A stretch of 64,000 nt of DNA from Gammaproteobacteria bacterium (GCA_028824555.1 JAPPDJ010000077.1:1-64000); one strand, 5' to 3'. Counted from the first letter of the stretch, positions 20,654 through 29,975 are shown. Made by a program: numbers and translations. The notes: generated from the sequence alone by a model not told the origin.

Positions 20654-21009
20654 GCCCGGATGGTGAAACAGGAAGACACAGGGGACTTGAGAGATTGAGC
20701 GCCCGCACGGAAACGTGCGGGATGAACGGGGTCAAACTCGGGGAAACCTCAGCAGGCGGGAACCATCCCGCGCCGGTGGCAATCCCGAGCCAAGCCGCCC
20801 AAGGCTCGCACCGATGAGCCTGGGAGTGGAAGGTGTAGAGACTTGACGGCCCCCACCTAACCCGCGCCGCGGCATGGTGAAGAGAAAGTCCAGACCCCAA
20901 ACGCCGGCGGTCGGCAAATGCCGAACGCGGCGGCGACGAAAGTCGTGGCGGGTACGAAAATCCCCCGGGGCACGTCCCCTTGCCGGTTCGAGTCCGGCTC
21001 CGGGCACCA
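20654..21009 (+). tRNA. tRNA-Leu(UAA), interrupted by a group I intron
   Basis: The 5' exon is 20654-20688 and the 3' exon 20957-21009, which ends with an encoded CCA. Spliced length is 88 nt. The acceptor stem GCCCGGA pairs with TCCGGGC (20999-21005). The anticodon stem is GGGGA/TCCCC with loop CTTAAAA, giving anticodon UAA. The long variable arm GGGGCACGTCCCC marks a class II tRNA, and GCCGG-TTCGAGT-CCGGC is the T arm. It reads codon UUA and some UUG. The intron splits the anticodon after its first base (U34), so an intron-unaware scan would miss or misplace this gene. It lies opposite to the flanking minus-strand genes. Confidence 0.93.
20689..20956 (+). ncRNA. group I (IC3-type) self-splicing intron in tRNA-Leu(UAA)
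   Basis: All four conserved group I core elements are visible in order: P (GGGGAAACCTCAGC, about 20740-20753), Q (AATCCCGAGCCAAGCC, 20781-20796), R (GGTGTAGAGACTTGACGG, 20832-20849) and S (AAGAGAAAGTCCA, 20880-20892). P7 forms from GACTT (20840-20844) and AAGTC (20886-20890). P2 is a perfect CCCGCACG/CGTGCGGG stem closed by a GAAA tetraloop. P1 pairs exon CTT with GAG at 20697-20699, giving the required U-G pair at the 5' splice site. The last base is G20956. The core closely resembles what I recall of the cyanobacterial tRNA-Leu and Azoarcus tRNA-Ile introns. No ORF of note is inside, so it would rely on self-splicing. Confidence 0.92.
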
Positions 21010-21056
21010 TCAACGCGGCGACGAGGGCAGCTCGGCTTCCTTGCGCAACTCGTGCG

Positions 21057-24000
21057 CTATGCGGCGCGGTCGATGGGCAACGCCTGCACCGCCATGCGCA
21101 GGCTTCGCCTCCGTTCCAGCGCGGCTTCGGCTGCCTCCTCCTTGATGAAGCCGTAGCCGCGCACATCCATCGGCCAGCGGGCCAGTTCGATAGCGGCGGG
21201 TAGGCGGCCCGCGTCCAGGTGCTCCAGCACGAGGGCAATGTCGTCTTCATAAAGGCGCAGCAGCTTTCGTTCGAGCTTGCGGTCACCGGTGAAGCGGAAG
21301 GGATCCAAGAGGCTGCCGCGCAGGCGGCGCATTCGGGCCAAGAGGCGGAGCAAAGGTGTCATCCAAGGCCCGAGGGTCAGCTTTCGACGCGAGCCGGGGC
21401 GGCTCAGGATGGGCGGCGCCATGTGGTAGCTGAGCCCAAAGCCCGGCTCGAATTGCTGCGCGAGCGTAGCGGCGAAACTGCCATCCGTGTAGAGCCGCGC
21501 AACTTCGTACTCGTCCTTGGGCGTGAGGAGCGTGAAGTAGGCTTCGGCAACCACTTCGGTGAGGGGCAGCTTCGCTACTGCGGGCGACCCATGGGTGCCG
21601 ACGCCGCTGAGGGCATTTTGGCCGTCACCCTGCGACGAGGCACGCGCTGCCGGTTCAAAAGCAGACGCCTCGGCACTTTGCACCTGCTGCACCATGCGCT
21701 CGAAGCGGTCCGCGAGGGCTGCATTCTGGTATGTCGTCAGATAGCGCCGTCGATCCGGGTCGCGCTGCATGGCCTCGCCCTCGGCATCCGTGGCCGGCAG
21801 CGAATCCGGGTCGTGCGCCGCCATGCGGCCGTAGTGGAACGCCGCGAGATTCCGCTCCACCGCCACGCCATTGAGTTCTATCGCCCGCTTGAGAGACTCA
21901 AGCGAAAGCGGAATCACGCCGCTCTGGAATGCATGGCCGAGGAGAAAGACGTTCACGCTGCCAGTGTCGCCGAGCAGTGCAGACGTGTGCCCGTCCGCGT
22001 CCACGGTTCGCACCTCGGAGCTGCGCTCGCCAACCCGCTGCAGCAAGTCGCTCGAGCCCGCGTCCGCCCGCCGATGCAGCAGGAACTCCGCCGTCGGCGC
22101 GATGTGCGTGTTCGCGACGACGACCGTGCGCTCTTTGTCGAACATTGCCAGCACGTCGCGTCCGGTAGCGGTCACGAGGTCCGCTGCCAGCACCGCGTCG
22201 GCGCCGCGCGGCGAAATCCGTGCCGCCACATGCGGCTGCTCGAAGTCGGAGATGCGCACGTGCCCGAGCACCGCACCGCCCTTCTGCGCAAGGCCAGTCA
22301 TGTCGAGGGTCGTGGCGTGGCGACCGTCCATGTGTGCAGCGGCGGCCAGAAGCTGTGACAGCGTGACGATGCCGGAGCCGCCCACCCCCGTGAGCAGGAT
22401 GTTGGCAGCCGTGTGCGCGGCTCGCGGCAGCGGCAGTTCCGAACCCGAAAGCCCCTCCGGCACGGTCGCCTCGCGCCGCCTTGTCCGCGCGCCGCGCAAG
22501 GTCACGAACGACGGACAGAAACCGTCCAGGCAAGACACATCCTTGTTGCAGGCGCTTTGGTTGATCCGCCGCTTGGTGCCGAACGCGGTCTCTAGCGGCT
22601 CCACCGCCACGCAGTTCGATTGCACCGCGCAGTCGCCGCAGCCCTCGCACACGGCATCGTTGATGACGACGCGCAGGTCCGGTTCCTCGGCCAGGCCGCG
22701 CTTGCGCCGCCGCCGAAGTTCCGTGGCGCATGTCTGTTCGTACACCAAGGCCGTGCAGCCTGGAATGGCTCTGAGTTCCCGCTGCACTTCATCGAGACGC
22801 TCGCGCGGCAACGCCTTGTAGTCGGCGCCGGCATGGCGCTCGGGGTCGTCGGTGACAACCCGCACCGCCTGGACCCCTTCCGCCAGCACCTGCCTCACCA
22901 CGTCCGCCACCGTCAGGTCGCCGTCCATGGGCTGGCCGCCGGTCATAGCCACGGCGTCGTTGAAGAGGATCTTGTAGGTGACGTTGACGCCGGCAGCCAC
23001 GGCGGCGCGAATCGCCAAGAGCCCGGAATGGTTGAAGGTGCCGTCGCCCATGTTCACGAAGATGTGGCCTTCGTCCGTGAACGGCGCCTGACCGATCCAG
23101 TTCGCCCCCTCTCCGCCCATGTGGGTGAAGGTCCAGGTGTTCCGATCCATCCACTGCGCCATGTAATGGCAGCCGATGCCGGCGGCGGCGCGGCTGCCAT
23201 CCGGCACCTTGGTGGAGGTGTTGTGCGGGCAGCCGGCACAGAAGAGCGGCACGCGCGCTTCCTTGGAGGTGGTGGCGACACGGGCGAGTGCGCGCTCGTC
23301 CGCTTCGGTGGCCTCGAGGAAGGCGCGATTCGGCACCTCGCCAAGCACCCTTGCGATGGCCTTGGCAATGATGGGCAGCGTCACTTCGCCCACCGCAGGA
23401 ATCAAGAGCTCCCCCGCCGGGTCGCGCTTGCCGAACACCTCCACGCGCGGGCCATGGAAAAGATGCGCCTTGAGCTGCTCTTCGATCAGGCCGCGCTTCT
23501 CCTCGACCACAAGCACGCGCTCGGCGTCGCGGCACACCGCGCGGACGAATTCCTCCTCGAGCGGCCAGATGAGTCCAAGCTGCACGAGCCGGATGCCAGC
23601 GTCGGCCAGCGACTGCATGGTCGGATAGCCAAGTTCGACGAGCGCCTGGCGGGTGTCCGCAAGTGCCTTGCCGGCGGAAATCAACGTCAGCCGAGGCCGG
23701 GATGGATTGCTGTGGACGCGACCCAGGCCATTCGCCGCCGCGAAGGCCATCGCCAGTTGTAGCTTGTGCTCGAAGAGGCGCCGCTCTTGCGACAGCGGGT
23801 CGTCCACCAGGCGGATGTTGCCCTCCTGGGGGAGGTCCGGCAGCGTGAACCGCCGTTCTTCCGGCAACAGCACCGTGGCGCTGCTGTCCATCGTGTCGGA
23901 GGTGGTGACAAGCCCGGCCCAACAGCCGCTGTAGCGCGACAGGGCCCAACCGGCGAGACCGAAGTCCAGCACCTCCTGCACCGAGGACGGTGCGAGCGTT

Positions 24001-24506
24001 GGCACGCCGAGGTCTCGAAGCGAGAACTCGCTGCCACTCGGCAAGGTGGACGACTTGCAGCCCGGATCATCACCCACGGCAAGCAAGACACCGCCGCTCG
24101 GGCTGCTCCCGGCGGCATTGGCATGGCGAATCGCATCGCTCGAGCGGTCCAGACCCGGCGCCTTGCCGTACCAGAGCGCGAACACGCCGTCGACGCGTGC
24201 GCCAGGGAACAGACCCACCTGCTGCGTGCCCCAGATGGCGGTGGCGGCGAGGTCCTCGTTTACGCCCGGCTGGAAGACGATGCCGCTTTGCGCCAGCTCC
24301 TCCGTGCGATTCCAGAGCTCCCGATCCAAGCCGCCGATGGGGGAGCCGCGATAGCCGGAGACATAACCTTCGGTGTTCAGGCCCTCACGCGCATCCAGCC
24401 GTCGCTGATCGAACGGCAACCGCGCCAAGGCGTGGATGCCGGACAAGAGCGCCACTCCGGACTCCAGCGTGTAGCGATCATCCAGCGAAAAATCCCGTTT
24501 CGTCAT
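21057..24506 (-). CDS. indolepyruvate ferredoxin oxidoreductase family protein, fused alpha-beta form
   Basis: A 1,149-residue single-chain 2-oxoacid:ferredoxin oxidoreductase of the fused IorA-IorB type, which oxidatively decarboxylates aryl or branched 2-oxoacids to acyl-CoA. Residues 1 to about 400 form the pyrimidine and transketolase-like domains (GYVSGYRGSPIGGLD). About 410-620 is the ThDP-binding domain (FCAGCPHNTSTKVPDG; MGGEGANWIGQAPF; NMGDGTFNHSG). A short cysteine cluster follows (CEGCGDCAVQSNC and CNKDVSCLDGFCPSF), then the gamma/beta domain (LLTGVGGSGIVTLSQLL). No full 8-cysteine 2[4Fe-4S] ferredoxin domain is seen. GGAGG lies 7 bases before the ATG. It converges with the tRNA-Leu gene, leaving 47 bases. 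Confidence 0.93.
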   Translation of the reverse strand: MTKRDFSLDDRYTLESGVALLSGIHALARLPFDQRRLDAREGLNTEGYVSGYRGSPIGGLDRELWNRTEELAQSGIVFQPGVNEDLAATAIWGTQQVGLFPGARVDGVFALWYGKAPGLDRSSDAIRHANAAGSSPSGGVLLAVGDDPGCKSSTLPSGSEFSLRDLGVPTLAPSSVQEVLDFGLAGWALSRYSGCWAGLVTTSDTMDSSATVLLPEERRFTLPDLPQEGNIRLVDDPLSQERRLFEHKLQLAMAFAAANGLGRVHSNPSRPRLTLISAGKALADTRQALVELGYPTMQSLADAGIRLVQLGLIWPLEEEFVRAVCRDAERVLVVEEKRGLIEEQLKAHLFHGPRVEVFGKRDPAGELLIPAVGEVTLPIIAKAIARVLGEVPNRAFLEATEADERALARVATTSKEARVPLFCAGCPHNTSTKVPDGSRAAAGIGCHYMAQWMDRNTWTFTHMGGEGANWIGQAPFTDEGHIFVNMGDGTFNHSGLLAIRAAVAAGVNVTYKILFNDAVAMTGGQPMDGDLTVADVVRQVLAEGVQAVRVVTDDPERHAGADYKALPRERLDEVQRELRAIPGCTALVYEQTCATELRRRRKRGLAEEPDLRVVINDAVCEGCGDCAVQSNCVAVEPLETAFGTKRRINQSACNKDVSCLDGFCPSFVTLRGARTRRREATVPEGLSGSELPLPRAAHTAANILLTGVGGSGIVTLSQLLAAAAHMDGRHATTLDMTGLAQKGGAVLGHVRISDFEQPHVAARISPRGADAVLAADLVTATGRDVLAMFDKERTVVVANTHIAPTAEFLLHRRADAGSSDLLQRVGERSSEVRTVDADGHTSALLGDTGSVNVFLLGHAFQSGVIPLSLESLKRAIELNGVAVERNLAAFHYGRMAAHDPDSLPATDAEGEAMQRDPDRRRYLTTYQNAALADRFERMVQQVQSAEASAFEPAARASSQGDGQNALSGVGTHGSPAVAKLPLTEVVAEAYFTLLTPKDEYEVARLYTDGSFAATLAQQFEPGFGLSYHMAPPILSRPGSRRKLTLGPWMTPLLRLLARMRRLRGSLLDPFRFTGDRKLERKLLRLYEDDIALVLEHLDAGRLPAAIELARWPMDVRGYGFIKEEAAEAALERRRSLRMAVQALPIDRAA

Positions 24507-24655
24507 CTAAAGACCTCCGCCAAAACTCACGGACGCCACCAAGGCAAATATACGCCGAACGCATGTCGTCCGCCTTGCGACGAGGTGCCCTTAGGGGCTC
24601 CTATCGCGAGGGGAGGCCCCTCGCGCTCCCCAAGCTGAAGGCTCCTCCAGCGAGC

Positions 24656-26293
24656 CTACTCGGCGTCGGTTGTGAGGCCGGCTTGCAGGTCGGCGCGGAT
24701 GGATGCCGGGTCTCGATCGTGCGCATCGCCGATGCCGCCGCCGCCGGGAGTTTCCATCACGAGGGTTGCGCCGGCCGGCACCGTGTCGCGACCCTTGCCC
24801 CGCAGCGGGTGTTCGCTGCCGTCAGGCCTCCTGAGGAAGACTCGGCCGGGCCTTCCGGCGTCACCGCCACGGCGACCTTGGGCCGCGTGGTCGATGCGGT
24901 CGAACATCTTGGAGATGACGAACGGGGCGCCTTCGGCGTGTTCGATCTCGATGACCTGGCCAAGGCCGCCGCGATACTCGCCGCTGCCGCCGGTGTCTGG
25001 CAGATACTCGCGGCGGCGGATGATGAGAGGGGCGGAGACCTCGTTCACCTCTGTCGGGGTGGTGCGCACGCCGGACGGAAAGGCGGTCGTGGAGAGGCCG
25101 TCCTGGGTTGGTCGGGCGCCGGTGCCGCCGTTGAAGATGGGGTTGATAACGAAGGCACGGCTGGAAAAGTTGCCTTGCGCCCCGGAAGCCGAGCGCAGCA
25201 CCGGGTTCCAGATGCACGATGCGCCCTCGGCGGGAGCCCTGCCAGGCAACGCTTGCTCGAGGCACCCCAGGATCACGTCCGGGAGCATTTGTCCCAAGGC
25301 GTGCCGGGCCGATACCGCCGCCGGAAACTCCGCGTTCAGGATGCTGCCGGCGGGCGCACGCACCGTGATGGCCGCAAGCGAGCCGGCATTGTTGGGAATG
25401 TCGTTGCCCACCACGCAGCGTACGCCGAAGGAGGCATAGGCCTCGGTGTAGTTGAGCGGCACGTTGATGCCGTGGGGCGATGTCGGCGAGGTGCCGTCGA
25501 AATCGATGTCGATGGCGTCGCCGCCCACGGTTAGGCAGCAGACGACCGTGATCGGGGAGTCGTAGCCGTCCACCGTCATAGTGTGGCGGTAGCGGCCGTC
25601 CGGCACCCGCGAAATTTCGGCGGCCATGGCACGGCGCGAGGTGTCGATGATTCGCTGCCCAACCGTGTCGAGTTCCTCGAGCTCGAACTCGGCCAGCGCC
25701 TTCAGGAGCTGTTCGCCTCCGGTGCGGTTGCAGGCGGCAAGGGAGTACAGATCACCCTCTGCCACCATCGGATCGCGCACGTTGGCGGCAATCAGCCGCA
25801 TCAGCGTCGCGTTGATCTCGCCGCGCTCGAACAGCGGCATGATCGGAACGTGCAGCCCCTCCTCGTAGATCTCGCGACCGTCCGGGCCAAAGCCGAGACC
25901 ACCGACATCGGCGATGTGGCTGGTGGCGGCAAACAGCGCCACCGGCCGGGTTCCGTCCTCTGGCGCAAAGATCGGCGTCACCACCGTGAAGTCGTTGAGG
26001 TGGCCGGTGCCGTCCCACGGGTTGTTGGTTACCAACACATCGCCCGGGTGCAGCGTTGCCACCGGATGGTGCGCGAGGAACTTGCCGACGCTCCGAGCCA
26101 TCGCGTTGACGTGCCCCGGCGTGCCGGTGACCGCCTGCGCGAGCATCTCGCCTTGGGTGTTGAAGACGCCCGCCGAAAGGTCGCCGGCCTCCCGCACCAC
26201 CGTGGAGAACGCGGTTCGCATGAGCGTTTGCGCCTGCTCCTCAACGATGGCGAGCAGGCGATTCCACACCAACTGGTCGCGGATGGGGTTCAT
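24656..26293 (-). CDS. hyuB: hydantoinase B/oxoprolinase family protein
   Basis: Beta-type subunit (545 residues) of an ATP-dependent amidohydrolase or carboxylase of the HyuA/HyuB family, which includes N-methylhydantoinase, 5-oxoprolinase and acetophenone carboxylase. Typical segments are the N-terminal IVEEQAQTLMRTAFSTVVREAGDLS, VTNNPWDGTGHLNDF, ATSHIADVGGLGFG and the C-terminal DTGGSGEYRGGLGQ and TPGGGGIGD. The start at 26293 has AGGAGG 7 bases upstream and overlaps the hyuA stop by ATGA. Substrate specificity cannot be assigned between these alternatives. Confidence 0.92.
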   Translation of the reverse strand: MNPIRDQLVWNRLLAIVEEQAQTLMRTAFSTVVREAGDLSAGVFNTQGEMLAQAVTGTPGHVNAMARSVGKFLAHHPVATLHPGDVLVTNNPWDGTGHLNDFTVVTPIFAPEDGTRPVALFAATSHIADVGGLGFGPDGREIYEEGLHVPIMPLFERGEINATLMRLIAANVRDPMVAEGDLYSLAACNRTGGEQLLKALAEFELEELDTVGQRIIDTSRRAMAAEISRVPDGRYRHTMTVDGYDSPITVVCCLTVGGDAIDIDFDGTSPTSPHGINVPLNYTEAYASFGVRCVVGNDIPNNAGSLAAITVRAPAGSILNAEFPAAVSARHALGQMLPDVILGCLEQALPGRAPAEGASCIWNPVLRSASGAQGNFSSRAFVINPIFNGGTGARPTQDGLSTTAFPSGVRTTPTEVNEVSAPLIIRRREYLPDTGGSGEYRGGLGQVIEIEHAEGAPFVISKMFDRIDHAAQGRRGGDAGRPGRVFLRRPDGSEHPLRGKGRDTVPAGATLVMETPGGGGIGDAHDRDPASIRADLQAGLTTDAE

Positions 26294-28395
26294 GGACGAG
26301 CCTCCTGCGGCGGCCGCGCGTTGGCGCGAGCGTTGCGTCGCATCACCAAGTCGCCGCGATCGGAAACAGTTGCAGCGAACCCTTCCGGCACCACCAGCGT
26401 AGTCTGCTCCTCGACGATGGCCGCTGGCCCGGCGAGCGATGCTCCCACGCCAAGCGAGTCCCGCTCGCGCCGCACAGCCCGAATGTCGCGCTCGCCGTCG
26501 AACAATGGTGCATCGGCGAGCGCCTTGCGGCCACCTCCGAGCTCCGGCGGCGTCAACGCATCCTGGTGCGGAGGCGTTTCGACCGTCAGGGTCCAACTCA
26601 GCACCTCGGCATCGAGGCCCGGGATGATGCGCCCATACAACTCTCTGTAGGCCGCCTCGAAGGCCTCTCGCAACGATTCCTGGTCCATGTCTTGGGCCAA
26701 CGCCACTGCAATCTCGTAGCCTTGCCCCACATAACGCATGTAGGCACGGCGCCGCTCCCGCAACTCGCCGGTCGCTACCTCGCCGACAACGCCGTGCGCC
26801 TCCGCCCGCATGTCCGCCATCACGTCGTCGACGAGGCCGGCGCGGAACTCCGACAGGCGCATGTAGCGACTGCGAACGACTTCGTAGGAAATGGGCGCGA
26901 CGAGGAAGCCCACCGCCGAACCGACGCCAGCGTCACGGGGGACTATCGCCGCGTCGATGTCGAGCTTCTGGATCAGGCGCGCGGCGTGGAGCGGCGCCGC
27001 ACCGCCCATGACGATGAGCGTGCGCCCGGCAAGCTCCTTGCCCCATTCGCTGGCGTGCGCGCGAGCTGCCGCCGCCATGTTTTCGTCCACCACTTCCGAC
27101 ACGGCGTGGGCGCCTTGGCGCGGATCGGCGAGCTCTGGAATGTTGCGGCCGATCTCGTCTGCCAAGGCCTTGCGGGCGGCACCTTCGTCGAGCGGCAGGC
27201 GCCCACCCGCAAATCCCCTGGCATCGAGGCGGCCGAGAAGAAGGTCGGCATCGGTCACCGTGGGGTGCTCGCCGCCCCGGCCATAGCTCGCGGGCCCCGG
27301 CATGGAACCCGCGCTCTCCGGCCCCACGTGAATGCGCCCAAGCCCGTCCACCGAGGCGATCGAGCCTCCACCGGCGCCGATCTCGACCATCTCAATCACC
27401 GGAATGCGCACCGGCAAGCCACTGCCGCGCTTAAAGCGATAGCTGCGATCCACCTCGAACGAGCGCGAGAGCAAGGGCTCGCCGTCGTCGATCAGGCAGA
27501 TCTTGGCCGTGGTGCCACCCATGTCGAAGGACACGGCGCGGTCGATGCCGAGTTCCCTCGCCATGTGCGCCGCGAGAATGGCGCCGCCGGCGGGGCCGGA
27601 TTCCACCAAGCGAATGGGGTATTCGCGCGCGGATGCCACCGAAGTCAGGCCACCGCCGGAGGTCATCATCAGAAACGGGCAGTTCACGCCCATCGCCGCC
27701 AGGCGATCCTCCAAGTCCGCAAGGTAGCGCGACATCAGTGGGCGGACGTAGGCATTGGCGCAGGCCGTAGAGAAGCGCTCGAACTCGCGGATTTCCGGGC
27801 ACACGCCGGAAGCCAAAGTGATCGACAGCCCCGGCAAAGCACGCGTCAGTTCGTCTCGCGTACGCAGCTCGTGCTCCGGGTTGGCGTAGCCGTGCAGGAA
27901 CCCCACCGCGACGCTTTCCACGCCTTCTCGCGTGAGCACCCGCGCCACATCCGCCACCGCATCGAGATCGAGCGGCACCAATGCCTCGCCCGCGGCGTTC
28001 ATGCGCTCGGGAACGGTCAGGCGCAGGCGGCGCGGCACCAGCGGCGCCGGTCGGCCGATGTTGATGTCGTATTGCTCAAAGCGGTTCTCGAAGGCCATCT
28101 CCAACACGTCGCGATGGCCTTCGGTGGTCACGAGCGCCGTCTTCGCGCCCCGCCTTTCGATGAGGGCATTGGTGGCCAGGGTTGTGCCGTGCAGCACCAC
28201 CGCCACGTCGGCCGGAGTCGCGCCGGCGAGAGCGAGCACGCGCCTGAGCCCCGTCAACACGCCATCCGCCGGCGCATCCGAGGTGGTGAGCACCTTGGTG
28301 GTGGTGCGCTTGCCCCCGAGGTCCAGCACGACATCGGTGAAGGTGCCGCCGATGTCAACCGCCAAGCGGCCCGCTGCACTCGTCTGGTCGGCCAC
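26290..28395 (-). CDS. hyuA: hydantoinase A/oxoprolinase family protein
   Basis: ATP-binding subunit (701 residues) partnering HyuB. The ASKHA-type phosphate loops are visible: VDIGGTFTDVV near the N-terminus and FDMGGTTAKICLIDDG about residue 290. HGTTLATNALIERRGAKTALVTT is a family signature, as is ESGPAGG. Together the pair hydrolyses or carboxylates a cyclic amide or ketone at the cost of ATP. It begins 3 bases after the small zinc-finger gene, so the three genes form one transcription unit. Confidence 0.93.
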   Translation of the reverse strand: MADQTSAAGRLAVDIGGTFTDVVLDLGGKRTTTKVLTTSDAPADGVLTGLRRVLALAGATPADVAVVLHGTTLATNALIERRGAKTALVTTEGHRDVLEMAFENRFEQYDINIGRPAPLVPRRLRLTVPERMNAAGEALVPLDLDAVADVARVLTREGVESVAVGFLHGYANPEHELRTRDELTRALPGLSITLASGVCPEIREFERFSTACANAYVRPLMSRYLADLEDRLAAMGVNCPFLMMTSGGGLTSVASAREYPIRLVESGPAGGAILAAHMARELGIDRAVSFDMGGTTAKICLIDDGEPLLSRSFEVDRSYRFKRGSGLPVRIPVIEMVEIGAGGGSIASVDGLGRIHVGPESAGSMPGPASYGRGGEHPTVTDADLLLGRLDARGFAGGRLPLDEGAARKALADEIGRNIPELADPRQGAHAVSEVVDENMAAAARAHASEWGKELAGRTLIVMGGAAPLHAARLIQKLDIDAAIVPRDAGVGSAVGFLVAPISYEVVRSRYMRLSEFRAGLVDDVMADMRAEAHGVVGEVATGELRERRRAYMRYVGQGYEIAVALAQDMDQESLREAFEAAYRELYGRIIPGLDAEVLSWTLTVETPPHQDALTPPELGGGRKALADAPLFDGERDIRAVRRERDSLGVGASLAGPAAIVEEQTTLVVPEGFAATVSDRGDLVMRRNARANARPPQEARP

Positions 28396-28398
28396 GGC

Positions 28399-28728
28399 CT
28401 AGTCCATCTCGAAGTAGAGGTGATAATGCAGCGCGCAGCCTGGATTGAACGAGGCGGCGCAGGACGGGCAAACCGAATCGCAGTTCAGGTATTCGCGCAC
28501 GGTCAGCTGGTGGCCACAGGCGCCGCACAACACGGCATGTTCGTCGCGCTCGGCCAGCGACCACACCTCGGCCGGGTGTCCGGCGAGTTCGCGATGGCAG
28601 TCGATGCAGGGATACCAGCGGTCGCAGCAGCGAAAGCGCAGCGCGATGATGTCCAGAGGCCCGTGGTAGTGGCCGCAGCGCGTGCATTCGTCCACATCGA
28701 CGCCGAACACTTCGGTGCCGTGGACCAT
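28399..28728 (-). CDS. CHY-type zinc-finger protein
   Basis: A 109-residue Cys/His-rich protein. CTRCGHYHGPLDIIALRF, CCDRWYPCIDCHRELAGH, CGACGHQLT, and CPSC supply paired zinc ligands, and the C/H/Y-rich start matches the CHY zinc finger found in small bacterial proteins and in eukaryotic RING E3 ligases. I chose the ATG at 28728 because the motif begins a few residues later; no strong ribosome-binding site is seen. It precedes hyuA by 3 bases on the same strand, so a role with the hydantoinase is possible but unproven. The function of bacterial CHY proteins is not established. Confidence 0.82.
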   Translation of the reverse strand: MVHGTEVFGVDVDECTRCGHYHGPLDIIALRFRCCDRWYPCIDCHRELAGHPAEVWSLAERDEHAVLCGACGHQLTVREYLNCDSVCPSCAASFNPGCALHYHLYFEMD

Positions 28729-28902
28729 GCGCTTGACTGTCGCCGACTCGCCCACCGTTAGAACGAACCAACGCCGTCTGGTGCCCAGACCCCGGCGGTG
28801 ACAAGCTCCGCCCCTACGGGGACACACACATGCTGGTTGCGAACGGCCAAGCATCGCCACCAAAATTGCAGAAATCGCCGAACGGGAACCACCTCGCACG
28901 CC

Positions 28903-29847
28903 ATGGCCAACGATATTAGTGTGATCGCCCTCTCCTCGCATCCTGAGCTCGCCGAGGAGATCTGCGCGCATCTCGGCGTGCGCCCTGCCGCCACCGAGAT
29001 CATCCGCTTCGGCAACGAGAACATCCTGTTCCAGTGCCGGGAGAACGTGCGCGAGTCGGACGTTTTCGTCATCCAGACCTCGTGCCCGCCCTTGTCCGAC
29101 CACATCATGGAACTCCTGATCGCCATCGATGCACTCAAGCACGCCTCCGCTGGCCGCATCACCGCCGTGCTGCCCTACTTTCCCTACGCGCGTTCCGACA
29201 AGAAGGATCGCCCGCGCATTTCCATCACTGCGCGGCTGATGGCTGACTTGCTCGAAACGGCCGGAGCCGACCGCGTGCTGACCATGAACCTGCACTCGCC
29301 GCAGGTCGCGGGGTTCTTCCGCATCCCGGTGGACCAGCTGAACGCAACGCCCATCGTCTGCAACGAACTGCGCAACACCAGCGAGCTCGGCGACAGCGTG
29401 CTGGTGGCAAGCGACGTCGGGGAGGCGAAGGACCTCGAGGACTACGCCAATCGCCTGGGCGCCCCAATCGCGATCATCGACAAGCGCCGCCCCGACGACT
29501 CGGAAAACGCCAAGGCCGTGGGCCTGATCGGCGACGTTGCCGGTCGCAATGCCCTGCTCATCGACGACGAGATCACCAGCGGCGGCACCATGATCGCCGC
29601 CGCCCAGTTCCTGCTCGAACAGGGCGCCCAGCGCATCGAGGCCGCCGCCGTCCACCCGGTGCTGAGCGGCCACGCCTACGAACGCCTCGCCGACTCCCCC
29701 ATCGAACGGCTCGTGGTCACCAACACCATTCCCACGCCAAGCGGCCAGAGGATGGAGTGGATCTCGACGGTTTCCGTCGCTAAGCTCTTCGCCGACGCCA
29801 TCTACGCCATCCATTCGGGCGAGAGCGTCTCTCGGCTGTTTGTTTAA
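28903..29847 (+). CDS. prs: ribose-phosphate pyrophosphokinase
   Basis: Makes PRPP from ribose 5-phosphate and ATP, feeding purine, pyrimidine, His, Trp and NAD synthesis. It has 314 residues. The segment VLPYFPYARSDKKDRPRISI is the ATP-binding flexible loop, MNLHSPQVAGFF the adjoining site, and LLIDDEITSGGTM the PRPP-binding loop. The ATG at 28903 fits the family N-terminus, although the start is shorter than in E. coli and its ribosome-binding site is weak. It is transcribed divergently from the CHY-hyuAB unit across 174 bases. Confidence 0.94.
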   Translation: MANDISVIALSSHPELAEEICAHLGVRPAATEIIRFGNENILFQCRENVRESDVFVIQTSCPPLSDHIMELLIAIDALKHASAGRITAVLPYFPYARSDKKDRPRISITARLMADLLETAGADRVLTMNLHSPQVAGFFRIPVDQLNATPIVCNELRNTSELGDSVLVASDVGEAKDLEDYANRLGAPIAIIDKRRPDDSENAKAVGLIGDVAGRNALLIDDEITSGGTMIAAAQFLLEQGAQRIEAAAVHPVLSGHAYERLADSPIERLVVTNTIPTPSGQRMEWISTVSVAKLFADAIYAIHSGESVSRLFV

Positions 29848-29883
29848 TGTCACGTCCTTGATGCTGGAGCGAGGGCACCTCGA

Positions 29884-29975
29884 GCTTGCACCGCAGCAGC
29901 GCCGCGTATGCGGTGCAAGGTCATGGGGAGGTGGGGGCTGGGGCCAGACCCCGAGCGGCGAGAGGTTTGGCGGCG
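29884..29975 (+). repeat. composite intergenic repeat, copy A
   Basis: It begins with a perfect 10-bp hairpin (CTTGCACCGC 29885-29894; GCGGTGCAAG 29910-29919) followed by a tail containing GTGGGGGCTGGGGCCAGAC and then GAGAGGTTTGGCGGCGC. The same tail occurs at 39670-39731 behind a different but also complementary hairpin. It sits just after prs and might act as its terminator, though no T-run follows. The whole gap 29848-30141 (294 bases) contains this element and the palindrome at 30051, and no gene that I can support. Confidence 0.7.

Noticed and set aside
20654-21009. tmRNA or two-piece tmRNA
   Set aside because: The 3' end looks tRNA-like, but the exons fold as tRNA-Leu(UAA) and the insert has the group I P/Q/R/S elements; no tag-peptide frame or tmRNA pseudoknots fit.
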